Positions 34,111-43,167 of a DNA stretch of 64,000 nt are shown here, piece by piece; position 1 is the first letter of the stretch, and every line of letters begins with the position of its first letter. The stretch is from the NCBI RefSeq assembly GCF_900113435.1, contig NZ_FOPG01000002.1, forward strand, positions 434,001 to 498,000, written 5' to 3'. The notes beneath the pieces were generated by a model. That model saw nothing but the letters and a program-made list of their open reading frames with translations. It searched no databases and was not told where the DNA came from. Both the position numbers and the translations under genes were made by a program. The stretch is from Sulfitobacter dubius (GTDB lineage: Bacteria; Pseudomonadota; Alphaproteobacteria; Rhodobacterales; Rhodobacteraceae).

Positions 34111-34135
34111 AACGAGGGGCAGGCCCGACTGTTCC
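34111..34135 (-). promoter_or_regulatory. EcfG promoter of the PfpI gene (consensus match)
   Basis: Minus-strand GGAAC (34131-34135), 16-bp spacer, CGTT (34111-34114): an exact match to the published EcfG consensus elements and spacing, ending 31 bases before the start codon. Confidence 0.75.
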
Positions 34136-34237
34136 GGTCACGTTCGCGAGAGCGCGAGCTTCCGCCGGTGCAGATACGCCACAGGGTCGGGAATATTTGT
34201 TGATACGTCGGGGGGCGGCATCATATATCCACTCAGA

Positions 34238-34885
34238 ATGGATCACCCTGACACACCTCTTGCCGAATTGCCGCTGGACGAGATCATCGTCTGCCCGCAG
34301 TGCGATGCCGTTTACCGGCTGCAGCGCCCCGCAGATGGGGAGCGTGCGGCTTGTGAGCGTTGCCATACGGCCCTGATCACTCCGCGTGATAATGCCGGGC
34401 TGCAAATCATCGCTGTAGCGGTGGCGGTCATGGTGTTGATTATCGGCGCGTCGGTCTTTCCGTTTTTGACGATCGATGCGGCGGGCAACCGCAATGCTGT
34501 TTCGGTGCTGGATGCCGCGCTGGCTTTTGCCGGGGGTCCAATGATCTTGCTGTCCTTGGCCACGGCAGCGCTGATCTTTTTCATCCCGCTGCTGCGGGTG
34601 TTGCTGACGCTTTACGTTCTGGTTCCAATTGTGTTGGATCGCCCGCCCGCGCGTCATGCTGTGGCGGCCTTTAGCCTGTCAGAGGAACTGCGCCCTTGGT
34701 CTATGGCCGAGGTCTTTGCGATTGGCTGTGCCGTGGCATTGGTCAAAGTGGCCGATCTGGCCGATGTCGGCTTTGGGCCGGCCTTTTACATGTTCGGCGC
34801 GTTGGTGGTGCTTGTCATCGCGCAGGACAGATTCTTATGCAAATGGTCCGTATGGAACTCTCTGGAACATCCCAAGAAATCCTGA
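34238..34885 (+). CDS. pqiA: Paraquat-inducible protein A, N-terminal-half protein
   Basis: A 215-residue membrane protein with a zinc-ribbon-like start (CPQC near residue 20 and CERC near 40) and four hydrophobic helices (about 55-210). It corresponds to the first half of E. coli PqiA; the second half is the next gene. PqiA anchors the PqiB lipid-transfer tunnel in the inner membrane. ATG 34238 begins just before the conserved PLDEIIVCPQCD; the ribosome site is weak, and the frame stays open upstream to 33908 over the divergent promoter region, which I consider non-coding. Its last 49 bases overlap the next gene. Confidence 0.85.
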   Translation: MDHPDTPLAELPLDEIIVCPQCDAVYRLQRPADGERAACERCHTALITPRDNAGLQIIAVAVAVMVLIIGASVFPFLTIDAAGNRNAVSVLDAALAFAGGPMILLSLATAALIFFIPLLRVLLTLYVLVPIVLDRPPARHAVAAFSLSEELRPWSMAEVFAIGCAVALVKVADLADVGFGPAFYMFGALVVLVIAQDRFLCKWSVWNSLEHPKKS

Positions 34886-35502
34886 GCGCACGGGATCTGG
34901 GCATCGTCGCCTGCACCCGTTGTAGCAAGCCCGCGCCAATGGGCGCGCAGACCTGCAGCCGTTGCGGGCATCGACTGGTGTCGCGCGACCGTCAGAGCCT
35001 GCAACGTGTCTGGGCGTTTTGGACGGTTGGGCTGATGTGCTACATTCCCGCGAATACCTATCCGATGCTTAAGACCCGGACGCTGTTTCAGGTGGATGAA
35101 AGCACGATCATCGGTGGGGCAGTCGAACTGGCGCATCACGGCAACTGGGGGATCGCTTTTATCATCCTCTTTGCGTCGGTCGTCATTCCGCTCGCTAAAT
35201 TTATGGCCGTGGCCTTTCTTGCGATCAGCGTCAAACAGCGCTCTGTTACGTCGCAGCGGCAGCGGCATTACCTGTACGAAGTGGTTGAGTACATTGGCCG
35301 TTGGTCGATGATCGATATCTTTGTGGTTGCGATCTTGTCGTCTCTGGTGCAACTCAAATCACTGGCAGCCATCAATCCCGGTACCGCGAGCATCTTTTTC
35401 GCTCTCTCCGTGATTTTTACCATGTTAGCCGCACAAGCGTTTGATACCCGCATGATCTGGGATACTCAGACCAAGGACGAGGGCCTGAAAACCAATGACT
35501 AA
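34837..35502 (+). CDS. pqiA: Paraquat-inducible protein A, C-terminal-half protein
   Basis: A 221-residue membrane protein with its own zinc-ribbon-like pair (CTRCSKPAPMGAQTCSRCGH, about 25-44) and four helices, including MCYIPANTYPML and IVNF-like segments around 65-200. It matches the second half of PqiA. ATG 34837 has AGGA 9 bases upstream and lies inside the previous gene in another frame, so the split is a genuine gene boundary with translational coupling, not a late frameshift: both halves start with their own ribbon and the first ends after complete helices. The 3' end overlaps pqiB by 8 bases. Confidence 0.83.
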   Translation: MQMVRMELSGTSQEILSARDLGIVACTRCSKPAPMGAQTCSRCGHRLVSRDRQSLQRVWAFWTVGLMCYIPANTYPMLKTRTLFQVDESTIIGGAVELAHHGNWGIAFIILFASVVIPLAKFMAVAFLAISVKQRSVTSQRQRHYLYEVVEYIGRWSMIDIFVVAILSSLVQLKSLAAINPGTASIFFALSVIFTMLAAQAFDTRMIWDTQTKDEGLKTND

Positions 35503-37579
35503 GACGCCTCCCGACCTGCCGATTTCTCCGACCCGCAAGATGTTTCTTAGTGGGGCGTCGGTGATCTGGATCATCCCGATCCTTGCGCTGATCGTGGCGC
35601 TTTTTGTGGCGTACCGTTCCTATGCCGAACGGGGCCCGTTGATCGTTATCGAGTTTGAAGAAGGCGCTGGTATTTCTGCTGGAGAGACCGAATTGCGCTT
35701 TCGCGATGTGACGGTCGGGGTGGTCGAAAAAGTCGGTTTCACATCGGACCTTGAAAGGGTGACGGCGCATATCCGCCTCGATAAAGATGTGGCGCCCTAT
35801 ATCGACAATGGTGCGGTGTTTTGGATCGTACAGCCAGAGGTCACCGCGCAGGGGATCACCGGCCTCAGCACTGTGCTGAGCGGTGTCTACATCGAAGGTT
35901 CGTGGGACCAACAGGTTGGCCCGGTTGCCGAGCGCTTTCAGGGATCATCAACCGAGCCATTGATCCGCGGCGGTCAAGGCGGGCTTGAGATTGCTTTTCG
36001 CTCTACAGCCAATGGCCAGCTGACCGACAATGCGCCGATCCTCTATAAGGGCATCGAAGTGGGCCGCGTAGGCTATGCCAAAATCGCCCCGCGCGGCAAC
36101 TTTGCCATCGTCGAGGCACTGATCTTTGAAGAGCACCGGCAACTTATCAATGAATCCACCCGTTTCTGGGACGCCTCCGGCTTTAGCGTCAACATTGGCC
36201 CCGCGGGGGCCGAGATTGACTTTTCCTCGCTCGCCACCCTTGTAGGCGGCGGGATCACCTTTGACACTTTCGTCTCAGGCGGGGCGCAGGTGTCTGACGG
36301 GACAGTGTTTGAGATCTACCCCGACAAGGAAACCGCGCGGAACTCTGTCTTTAACGCGTCCGAAGTCGATCCGCTCAAGATGAGCGTCGTTTTTGACGAT
36401 AATATTTCGGGCCTGATTGTCGGCGCCCCGGTTGAGATGAGCGGGCTTGAGATTGGCGAGGTTGAGACCCTTTCTGGTCTCGTGGATTTCGAACGCTTTG
36501 GCGACAGCCGCGTGCGGTTGAATGCGATCCTGTCGATCCAACCGGCGCATCTTGGGCTTCAGGATGACGTGACCGCCGATGCCGCGCTGGCGTTTTTGAA
36601 AGAACGTGTGGAAAACGGTCTGCGCGCGCGGCTTGCTTCGGCCAGTCTGTTGACCGGCGGTTTGAAGGTTGAGTTCGTGGCCGTCGAAGACGCGCCCGAG
36701 GCCTCGTTGAACGAGACGGAGAATGGCCTCGCCTTGATGCCGACCACGGAAAGCGACGTCTCCGATGCTGCGGCCACGGTCGAAGGGGTCTTTACCCGCA
36801 TCAACAGCCTGCCGATCGAGGAGTTGCTCAACAGCGCGATTTCCTTCCTCAATTCGGCGGAATCTTTCGTCTCTGACGAAGACCTGCGCGAAACGCCGCA
36901 AGACGTGCGGACATTGCTGAACGAATTGACCGGGCTGGTGTCCTCTGATGAGGTTAAGAACGTGCCTGTCGCCCTGAACGGAACGCTCGTTCGGATTGAA
37001 CAACTGGTTGCCAAGCTGGAGGAAGAGCGCATCGTCGAACAGCTTTCCAGTGCGTTGGATGTGGCCTCTGAAGCGGCGAATGCGGTCTCGTCGTCGGTCG
37101 AGGGCGTGCCAGAACTGGTGGAGAGCATTCAGGCGGTCGCCGCCAAGGCCGAAACCCTTGAGGTGGAAGAGTTAATCGTCGCCCTGACGGATCTTACGGA
37201 ATCCGCCGACGCGGTGATCAGCACCGATGATGCGGTCGCCTTGCCGGGCGCGCTGAAACGGGCATTGGATGAGGTGAACGCCACTCTCGAAGAATTGCGT
37301 GAAGGCGGCGCGGTTGAGAATGTAAACCTAACCTTGGCCTCGGCCCGCAATGCGGCAGATAACATCGCCCTATCGGCCCGTGATCTGCCGCAGGTGGTTG
37401 AGCGTTTGACCGCGCTTTTCGCACAGGCCAGCCGCACCATCGAAGGCTATAACAAGGGTGAGCAGATCAGCCGCAGCGCTGAGCAAACCCTGCGCAACAT
37501 CCAGAAAGCCGCCGATGCCCTTGCATCTTTGGCGCGGACCATTGAACGTAACCCCAATTCTCTATTGCTGGGACGGTAA
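35495..37579 (+). CDS. pqiB: PqiB-like MCE-domain intermembrane transport protein
   Basis: A 694-residue protein with one N-terminal transmembrane helix (about 20-41) and a periplasmic body. Three MCE-type segments are visible: from LIVIEFEEGAGISAGETELR (about 50), GLEIAFRSTANGQLTDNAPI (about 164) and KMSVVFDDNISGLIVGAPVE (about 296). After them (about 430-690) comes a long helical region rich in Leu, Glu, Ala and Ser with repeating heptad character, matching the needle of PqiB. Known homologs stack MCE rings into a tunnel carrying phospholipid between the two membranes. Upstream are the PqiA halves, downstream the PqiC lipoprotein. Confidence 0.9.
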   Translation: MTKTPPDLPISPTRKMFLSGASVIWIIPILALIVALFVAYRSYAERGPLIVIEFEEGAGISAGETELRFRDVTVGVVEKVGFTSDLERVTAHIRLDKDVAPYIDNGAVFWIVQPEVTAQGITGLSTVLSGVYIEGSWDQQVGPVAERFQGSSTEPLIRGGQGGLEIAFRSTANGQLTDNAPILYKGIEVGRVGYAKIAPRGNFAIVEALIFEEHRQLINESTRFWDASGFSVNIGPAGAEIDFSSLATLVGGGITFDTFVSGGAQVSDGTVFEIYPDKETARNSVFNASEVDPLKMSVVFDDNISGLIVGAPVEMSGLEIGEVETLSGLVDFERFGDSRVRLNAILSIQPAHLGLQDDVTADAALAFLKERVENGLRARLASASLLTGGLKVEFVAVEDAPEASLNETENGLALMPTTESDVSDAAATVEGVFTRINSLPIEELLNSAISFLNSAESFVSDEDLRETPQDVRTLLNELTGLVSSDEVKNVPVALNGTLVRIEQLVAKLEEERIVEQLSSALDVASEAANAVSSSVEGVPELVESIQAVAAKAETLEVEELIVALTDLTESADAVISTDDAVALPGALKRALDEVNATLEELREGGAVENVNLTLASARNAADNIALSARDLPQVVERLTALFAQASRTIEGYNKGEQISRSAEQTLRNIQKAADALASLARTIERNPNSLLLGR

Positions 37580-37582
37580 AGC

Positions 37583-38149
37583 ATGAACATTGCAAGACCC
37601 CTGATCACTTTCGGACTGCTGGCGGCTCTGGCGGCCTGCGGCGGCACTGCTGAGCGGTTTACCGTGCGTACCCCGGTGGTTACGGAAAAGACCTCTATTG
37701 CCTTTAGTTCGGTTGAAGTTCGCGATGTGTCTTTGCCGACTTATGCCGCCGCCGAAGAGATTTCTTTGCAGATGGCGGATGGCAGCCTTGTCAGTTCCAC
37801 CGATGTGCTTTGGGCCGACGCGCCAGAGCGCGCCGTTGCGCTTGAGCTTAGCCAGAATCTTGCTCGGATGACGGGGCGGCGCATCGCGTCAGAGCCTTGG
37901 CCCTTTGAGGCCTTCCCCGATGCCCGTCTTGAGCTACGCTTTTCCGAGTTTGTGGCCACCGAAACCGGTGAATTCCGCGCATCTGGGCAGTATTTCGTGG
38001 CCGTTCCAGACGACCGGCGGGAGCGTTCGGGCCTGTTTGACCTAAGTGTGCCTTTCAACAGAGAAGGCGGAGTGAACGCTATTGCAACGGCGCGTGGTCA
38101 ACTTGTGCTCGATCTGGCCCGCTACATTGCACAGAACGGTTTGAAATAA
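37583..38149 (+). CDS. pqiC: PqiC/YmbA-like outer-membrane lipoprotein
   Basis: A 188-residue lipoprotein: signal peptide with lipobox LAAC (Cys19), then an ABC-type transport auxiliary domain with SLPTYAAAEEISLQM and a Leu/Arg-rich core (DARLELRFSEFVATE). Known PqiC forms an outer-membrane platform for the PqiB needle. It starts 3 bases after the pqiB stop, completing a pqiA-pqiA-pqiB-pqiC operon. Its level of similarity is judged by motif and context. Confidence 0.85.
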   Translation: MNIARPLITFGLLAALAACGGTAERFTVRTPVVTEKTSIAFSSVEVRDVSLPTYAAAEEISLQMADGSLVSSTDVLWADAPERAVALELSQNLARMTGRRIASEPWPFEAFPDARLELRFSEFVATETGEFRASGQYFVAVPDDRRERSGLFDLSVPFNREGGVNAIATARGQLVLDLARYIAQNGLK

Positions 38150-38194
38150 GGCTGTCTGTCTGAAGTTACCTAGCGGCAATTAGCGTTCAGTCTG

Positions 38195-38210
38195 TTCGGA
38201 ATTTTCCGAA
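38195..38210. promoter_or_regulatory. Candidate operator palindrome upstream of the GbsR/MarR gene
   Basis: TTCGGAA-TT-TTCCGAA, a perfect inverted repeat of 7-bp arms in the 127-base gap between pqiC and the regulator. Dimeric MarR/GbsR proteins bind sites of this size, so autoregulation together with the RND pump genes is plausible. Confidence 0.45.
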
Positions 38211-38276
38211 TACACTTGATTTGTGCTGGCCCTTGGCTATCTACCGTCAACGCAACTTGCCGTAGACGGGAAACAG

Positions 38277-38747
38277 ATGGATACCACAGACCAAATCGAC
38301 CAAGTTCGCGATGATTTCATCACGCGGATGGGCGTAATCGCGATGGGCGAGGGCTTGCCCCGCATGTCGGGTCAGGTCTTTGCCATGCTTGTCTTTGAGG
38401 GCGAGCCGATCGCATTTGGTGCGCTGTCGCGTCGTTTATCGGTCAGCCGGGCAACGATCAGCACGTCGATCCGTTTATTGGAAGAACGCGGTTTGATCCG
38501 GCGCGTGAACAAGACCGGAGACCGGCAAGACTACTTTCAACTTGCCGATGATGCCTATGCCGCGATGACGAAATATGCGCTTGCAGGCACCCGCCACGCC
38601 AAGGCCGAGATCAACGACACAATCAACAAGCTCCCCACTGAAGCGGATGGTGTGCGTGCGCGGCTCGACTCCTTTGCGGAGTTTTACGAGACGATCAGCA
38701 CCGCGCTTGATGATGTCGCAACTCGGGTAAGCAAGCCCAAGATTTGA
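38277..38747 (+). CDS. GbsR/MarR-family transcriptional regulator
   Basis: A 156-residue winged helix-turn-helix protein. The DNA-reading region is ALSRRLSVSRATISTSIRLL followed by the wing residues RRVNKTGDRQDYF; the N-terminus (MGVIAMGEGLPRMSGQVFAM) is the GbsR-type start, and the C-terminal half is a helical dimer region. ATG 38277 is preferred because it fits the family start and follows GGGAAACAG; the frame to 38223 would cover the palindrome region. Its stop lies 44 bases before the adaptor start, and it likely represses the following RND pump. Confidence 0.85.
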   Translation: MDTTDQIDQVRDDFITRMGVIAMGEGLPRMSGQVFAMLVFEGEPIAFGALSRRLSVSRATISTSIRLLEERGLIRRVNKTGDRQDYFQLADDAYAAMTKYALAGTRHAKAEINDTINKLPTEADGVRARLDSFAEFYETISTALDDVATRVSKPKI

Positions 38748-38791
38748 CGCGTGACCTGCAAAGACAAGGTCGCAGCGATGGAGTTCTATTA

Positions 38792-40033
38792 ATGAGTGAC
38801 ACATCCCAAGAGCGTCAAACGCTCTCTTTTGACAGCGATGCCGGCTCTAAACGGTCGAAATTCATCGCTGGAGGGATCGCGCTGCTGATCGGCCTGTGGA
38901 TGGGCAGCGGCTATATCCTTCCATCTGAAGAGGAGCAGGAAGCCGCGCCCGCGCCAATCGCGGCCAAAGCGGTCACAGTTGCCGTACGCGGCTCTCAGGC
39001 TGACAGTGTGACACAGGTCTTCGTGGCCGAAGGCCAGGCGCTGCCGGATCGTGATACTATGGTACGCGCGGAATCAGGGGGCGAAATTGCCGAGGTTCTG
39101 GTTGCCAAAGGTGCCGAGGTCGCAGCGGGTGATCTGATCGCCCGGCTTAGCACTGCTGCGCGCGATTCCGATCTGGCCCGTGCCCGAGAGGAATTGAACC
39201 GTGCGCAGCGCGAATATGACAATGCCGAAGCCTTGTTGAACCGAGGCGTCTCTACCGTTGATCGGGTCAGCCAAGCGCGGGCAACCTTGGCCGCAGCGCA
39301 AGCGGCTGTCACCACGGCCGAAGAAGCACTGAACAACACCGAAATTCGCGCGCCCTTTCCGGGGCGGCTTGAGATGTTGGATATCTCTGCGGGCGAGTTC
39401 GTCTCAACCGGCGAAGAAATCGCGCGGTTGGTGGATAACACCCCGCTGACGATTCAGGTGCAGGTGCCACAACAGGCGCTGAAAGACATCAAAGAAGGGC
39501 AAAATGCCGAGGTGATGTTCATCACCGGGACAGAAGCGCAGGGCAAGGTGCAGTTCGTCTCAAGCAGCGCCAGCGCCGAGACCCGCACTTTTACCGCCGA
39601 GATTAGGGTCGAAAACGCTGATGGCGCGATCCCAGCGGGTATCTCTGCCCGTGTGCGCATTCCCACGGGCGAGACCCGCGCGCATTTCGTCTCTCCTGCA
39701 ATCCTGTCGCTGGATACAAATGGCACTTTGGGTGTTAAAACGGTGAATGGCGACAATAAGGTAGTCTTTAACAAAATCGCGATCGTTCGGGCCCAGACCG
39801 ACGGTATCTGGATCGCGGGCCTGCCGGATGAGAGCCAGATCATCACCATCGGGCAGGGCTTCGTGAATGATGGCGAGGTGGTCGACCCGCAGCCAGAGAC
39901 AAGTAACGAAGACCCCGCCGAAGAACTGCCCTCAGCGGGCGTGCCGGAACTGGATGAACTTGAGGAAACCCCGGCGGGCGACGGCCAGATCACGGGCAGC
40001 GCCGAAGCTTCTCAGCCGGAGCAGGTGGAATGA
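38792..40033 (+). CDS. RND efflux periplasmic adaptor subunit
   Basis: A 413-residue membrane fusion protein. An N-terminal helix (about 25-45) anchors it; next come lipoyl halves flanking a coiled-coil hairpin (SDLARAREELNRAQREYDNA and beyond, about 130-185), then the beta-barrel and membrane-proximal parts up to about 360. The C-terminal 50 residues are acidic and low-complexity (Glu/Pro-rich). It bridges the inner-membrane pump encoded next to an outer-membrane channel not found here. ATG 38792 has GGAG 8 bases upstream. The stop overlaps the pump start by 4 bases. Confidence 0.9.
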   Translation: MSDTSQERQTLSFDSDAGSKRSKFIAGGIALLIGLWMGSGYILPSEEEQEAAPAPIAAKAVTVAVRGSQADSVTQVFVAEGQALPDRDTMVRAESGGEIAEVLVAKGAEVAAGDLIARLSTAARDSDLARAREELNRAQREYDNAEALLNRGVSTVDRVSQARATLAAAQAAVTTAEEALNNTEIRAPFPGRLEMLDISAGEFVSTGEEIARLVDNTPLTIQVQVPQQALKDIKEGQNAEVMFITGTEAQGKVQFVSSSASAETRTFTAEIRVENADGAIPAGISARVRIPTGETRAHFVSPAILSLDTNGTLGVKTVNGDNKVVFNKIAIVRAQTDGIWIAGLPDESQIITIGQGFVNDGEVVDPQPETSNEDPAEELPSAGVPELDELEETPAGDGQITGSAEASQPEQVE

Positions 40034-43000
40034 ACACACTGATCGACGCCGCTTTCAGCCGCGCACGCGTTGTGATCTTAAGCTTGGTCATGATCTTGGC
40101 GGTCGGGGCCTATGCCTATGTCGGCATCCCCAAGGAAAGCTCGCCTGAGATCCCGATCCCGACGCTTTATGTCTCCACCTCACTTGAGGGGATTTCGCCC
40201 GAAGACAGCGAACGGCTGTTGGTAGAACCGCTGGAGACGGAGCTCAGCGCCATTACCGGCCTGAAACAGATCACTTCCAATGGGGCCGAGGGCCATGCCT
40301 CTGTCCAGTTGGAGTTCGAGCCGGGGTTCGACTCCGACGAGGCGCTCGACAAGGTGCGTGAAGGTGTGGACCGGGCCAAATCCGACTTGCCCGAAGACGC
40401 CACCGATCCGGTCGTGACTGAGATCAACACAGCGCTTTTCCCGATCCTGACGGCGATCCTTTCCGGCCCGGTTCCGGAACGGACGCTCAACTCCATCTCC
40501 GAAGAGCTGAAGGACGCGATTGAGGGGCTGTCCGGCGTGCTTGAAGTCGATGTCGGCGGCGAGCGGACAGAACTTCTAGAAGTGTTGATCGACCCGACGG
40601 TGTTTGAGACCTACAACATCTCCTTCGAAGAATTGATCAGCCAGATCAACCGCAACAACCGCCTGATTGCGGCAGGGGCGATTGAAAGCGGCGCGGGACG
40701 CTTGGTGCTCAAAGTGCCGGGGCTGATCGAGAACGTCGAAGACGTCATGTCGCTGCCGATCAAGGTGCGCGGCGATACGGTGGTGACTTTCGCGGATGTC
40801 GCCACCATCCGTCGAACCTTCAAAGACCCCACCGGTTTTGCCCGTATCGACGGCCAGCCCGCGCTGGCGCTTGAGATCAAGAAACGCTCGGGCGCGAATA
40901 TCATCGAGACGGTCGCGGCGGTGCGTGAGTTGATCGACGAGATGCGCGCGGAATGGCCCGACAGCATCACCGTCAAATACACCCAAGACGAGTCCGAGCA
41001 GGTCCAAGACATGCTCAGCGATCTTGAGGCCAATGTCATCGCGGCGGTCATCCTTGTGATGATCGTGATCGTCTGGGCCTTGGGCGTCCGCTCGGCGCTG
41101 CTGGTGGGGCTGGCGATTCCGGGGGCGTTTCTGGCCGGGGTCACCGCGCTTTGGGTCATGGGCTATACGATGAACCTTGTGGTGCTGTTTTCGCTGATCC
41201 TCGTGGTGGGGATGCTGGTGGACGGGGCCATCGTGACCACCGAACTGGCCGACCGCCGCCTGCAAGAGGGGCATTCGCCCCGCGCCGCCTATGCCCATGC
41301 GGCCAAGCGTATGGCATGGCCGATCATCGCCTCGACGGCAACGACGCTTAGTGTGTTCTTCCCGCTGCTGTTCTGGACCGGCACGGTCGGGGAGTTCATG
41401 AAATTTCTGCCGATTACCGTGATCCTGACCCTGACCGCCTCGCTTTTCATGGCGCTGGTTTTCATCCCAGTGGTTGGCGGGATCATCGGCAAACGGCCCC
41501 CGCAATCGGCCAAGGACAAGGCGACGCTCTATGCCGCCGAACAGGGCGATCCGCGTGAACTGACAGGCTTCACCGGCGGCTATGTAAAGCTGCTGCAGTT
41601 CGCCATTCTGCGTCCTTGGATGACCCTGATCCTTGCCATAGCCATGCTGATGGGCGGCTTTACCGCCTATGCACAATTTGGCAACGGCATCACCTTTTTC
41701 CCTGAAGTAGAGCCTGATTTCGCGCAGGTGCAGGTCCGCGCTAGGGACAATTTCTCGATCTACGAACAAGACGCGCTGGTGCGGCAGGTCGAGCAACGCC
41801 TTTTTGCTTACGACGAGATTGCCAGCGTCTATGCCCGCACCGGCAGCAGCAACCGCGACAGCGCCGACCTGATCGGCACCATTCAGGTTGAGTTCACCGA
41901 ATGGGACGAGCGGCGGACGGCGGCCATGATTGGCGAAGAAATCCGGACCGAGATGGCGGCAATACCCGGGATTGACGTGCAGGTGCAGACTGCCTCAAAC
42001 GGCCCGTCGGCGGGCAAGCCCGTCAACCTGCGGATCAAGGCGCATGACGCCGAGGTGCAGCAGCAGGTGGTCAATCAGATACGCGAGAAGATGTCTGATA
42101 TCGGCGGGTTCACCGATGTGACGGATTCGCGCCCCCTGCCGGGGGTGGAGTGGCGCATCGCGGTGAACCGGTCCGAGGCCGCGCGGTTTGGGGCCGATAT
42201 CTCGACACTGGGGCAGGCTGTGCAACTGCTGACGCGCGGCATCACCGTGGCGGATTACCGGCCCGACGACGCCGAAGGCTCTATCGACATCAACGTACGC
42301 TTTCCCTCCGATGAGCGCACGTTGGAAGAGTTGCAATCGCTGCGCGTGCCGACATCGGCGGGGCTAGTGCCGATCTCGAACTTCGTGACCTTTGAGCCAA
42401 GCCCCCGCACCGGCACGATCACGCGGGTGGATCAAGAAAGGGTCGTTACGATCGAGGCCAACGTTGCACCGGGCGTTCTGGTCAACGATCAGACCGTCGC
42501 CTTGCGCAGCGCGATTGACGCGATGGATCTGCCGCCGGGTGTTGAAGCGTCGTTCGCCGGTGAGGCGGAGGACCAGCAGGAATCAATGATTTTCCTCGCT
42601 GGGGCGTTTATCACGGCGATCTTCTTGATGTTCGTGATCCTCGTGATCCAGTTCAACACTTTCTACCAAGCCTTCGTCGTCATGTCGGCTATCATCTTCT
42701 CCATCGCGGGCGTGCTCTTTGGTTTGATTATCACAGGGCGGCCCTTTGGCGTAGTCATGGGCGGCATCGGGGTGATCGCGCTGGCGGGGATCGTGGTGAA
42801 CAACAATATCGTTCTGATCGACACCTATAATGACCTTAAGAAAGCCGGGCTGTCGCCGCTGGAGGCCGCGCTGCGGACCGGAGCACAGCGTTTGCGGCCT
42901 GTGGTGCTGACCTCCGTCACCACCGCGCTTGGCCTGATGCCCATGGTGATCGGCCTCAACATCAACTTCTTCACCCGCGAGATCGTCTATGGTGCGCCAT

Positions 43001-43161
43001 CAACGCAGTGGTGGACCGAACTAAGTTCGGCCATTGCGGGCGGTCTGGTGGTTGCCACGGTGCTGACGCTCGTGGTGACACCGGCGATGTTGATGTTGGG
43101 AGAGAAGAAAGCGAACCGCGGCGTGCCCACCCCGAGAGAGGCAGAGCCCGCAGCGGTCTGA
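40030..43161 (+). CDS. RND-family efflux pump permease
   Basis: A 1043-residue inner-membrane proton-driven exporter with 12 helices and two large periplasmic loops, the normal AcrB-like size. Features: IPKESSPEIPIPTLYVSTSL (about 33-52) at the porter entrance and the paired conserved helix 4 region VVLFSLILVVGMLVDGAIVT with the proton-relay Asp. It belongs with the adaptor immediately upstream. The style of the sequence (HAE-2/HAE-1 intermediate) does not tell the substrate; metals look unlikely because no Met/Cys-rich site is seen. Convergent with ptsN 6 bases later. Confidence 0.92.
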   Translation: MNTLIDAAFSRARVVILSLVMILAVGAYAYVGIPKESSPEIPIPTLYVSTSLEGISPEDSERLLVEPLETELSAITGLKQITSNGAEGHASVQLEFEPGFDSDEALDKVREGVDRAKSDLPEDATDPVVTEINTALFPILTAILSGPVPERTLNSISEELKDAIEGLSGVLEVDVGGERTELLEVLIDPTVFETYNISFEELISQINRNNRLIAAGAIESGAGRLVLKVPGLIENVEDVMSLPIKVRGDTVVTFADVATIRRTFKDPTGFARIDGQPALALEIKKRSGANIIETVAAVRELIDEMRAEWPDSITVKYTQDESEQVQDMLSDLEANVIAAVILVMIVIVWALGVRSALLVGLAIPGAFLAGVTALWVMGYTMNLVVLFSLILVVGMLVDGAIVTTELADRRLQEGHSPRAAYAHAAKRMAWPIIASTATTLSVFFPLLFWTGTVGEFMKFLPITVILTLTASLFMALVFIPVVGGIIGKRPPQSAKDKATLYAAEQGDPRELTGFTGGYVKLLQFAILRPWMTLILAIAMLMGGFTAYAQFGNGITFFPEVEPDFAQVQVRARDNFSIYEQDALVRQVEQRLFAYDEIASVYARTGSSNRDSADLIGTIQVEFTEWDERRTAAMIGEEIRTEMAAIPGIDVQVQTASNGPSAGKPVNLRIKAHDAEVQQQVVNQIREKMSDIGGFTDVTDSRPLPGVEWRIAVNRSEAARFGADISTLGQAVQLLTRGITVADYRPDDAEGSIDINVRFPSDERTLEELQSLRVPTSAGLVPISNFVTFEPSPRTGTITRVDQERVVTIEANVAPGVLVNDQTVALRSAIDAMDLPPGVEASFAGEAEDQQESMIFLAGAFITAIFLMFVILVIQFNTFYQAFVVMSAIIFSIAGVLFGLIITGRPFGVVMGGIGVIALAGIVVNNNIVLIDTYNDLKKAGLSPLEAALRTGAQRLRPVVLTSVTTALGLMPMVIGLNINFFTREIVYGAPSTQWWTELSSAIAGGLVVATVLTLVVTPAMLMLGEKKANRGVPTPREAEPAAV

Positions 43162-43167
43162 TAGGTC

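Noticed and set aside
34837-34885. Frameshift breaking a single pqiA gene
   Set aside because: The second frame has its own ribosome site and Cys-pair start, and both halves are complete; an error cannot be fully excluded without resequencing.
38223-38276. Upstream start for the GbsR/MarR regulator
   Set aside because: It would add 18 residues in the promoter/operator region; the ATG at 38277 fits the family start.
40576-41796. 406-codon open frame antisense to the RND pump gene
   Set aside because: Same artefact: complementary to a full-length conserved gene, no motif, no ribosome site or promoter.
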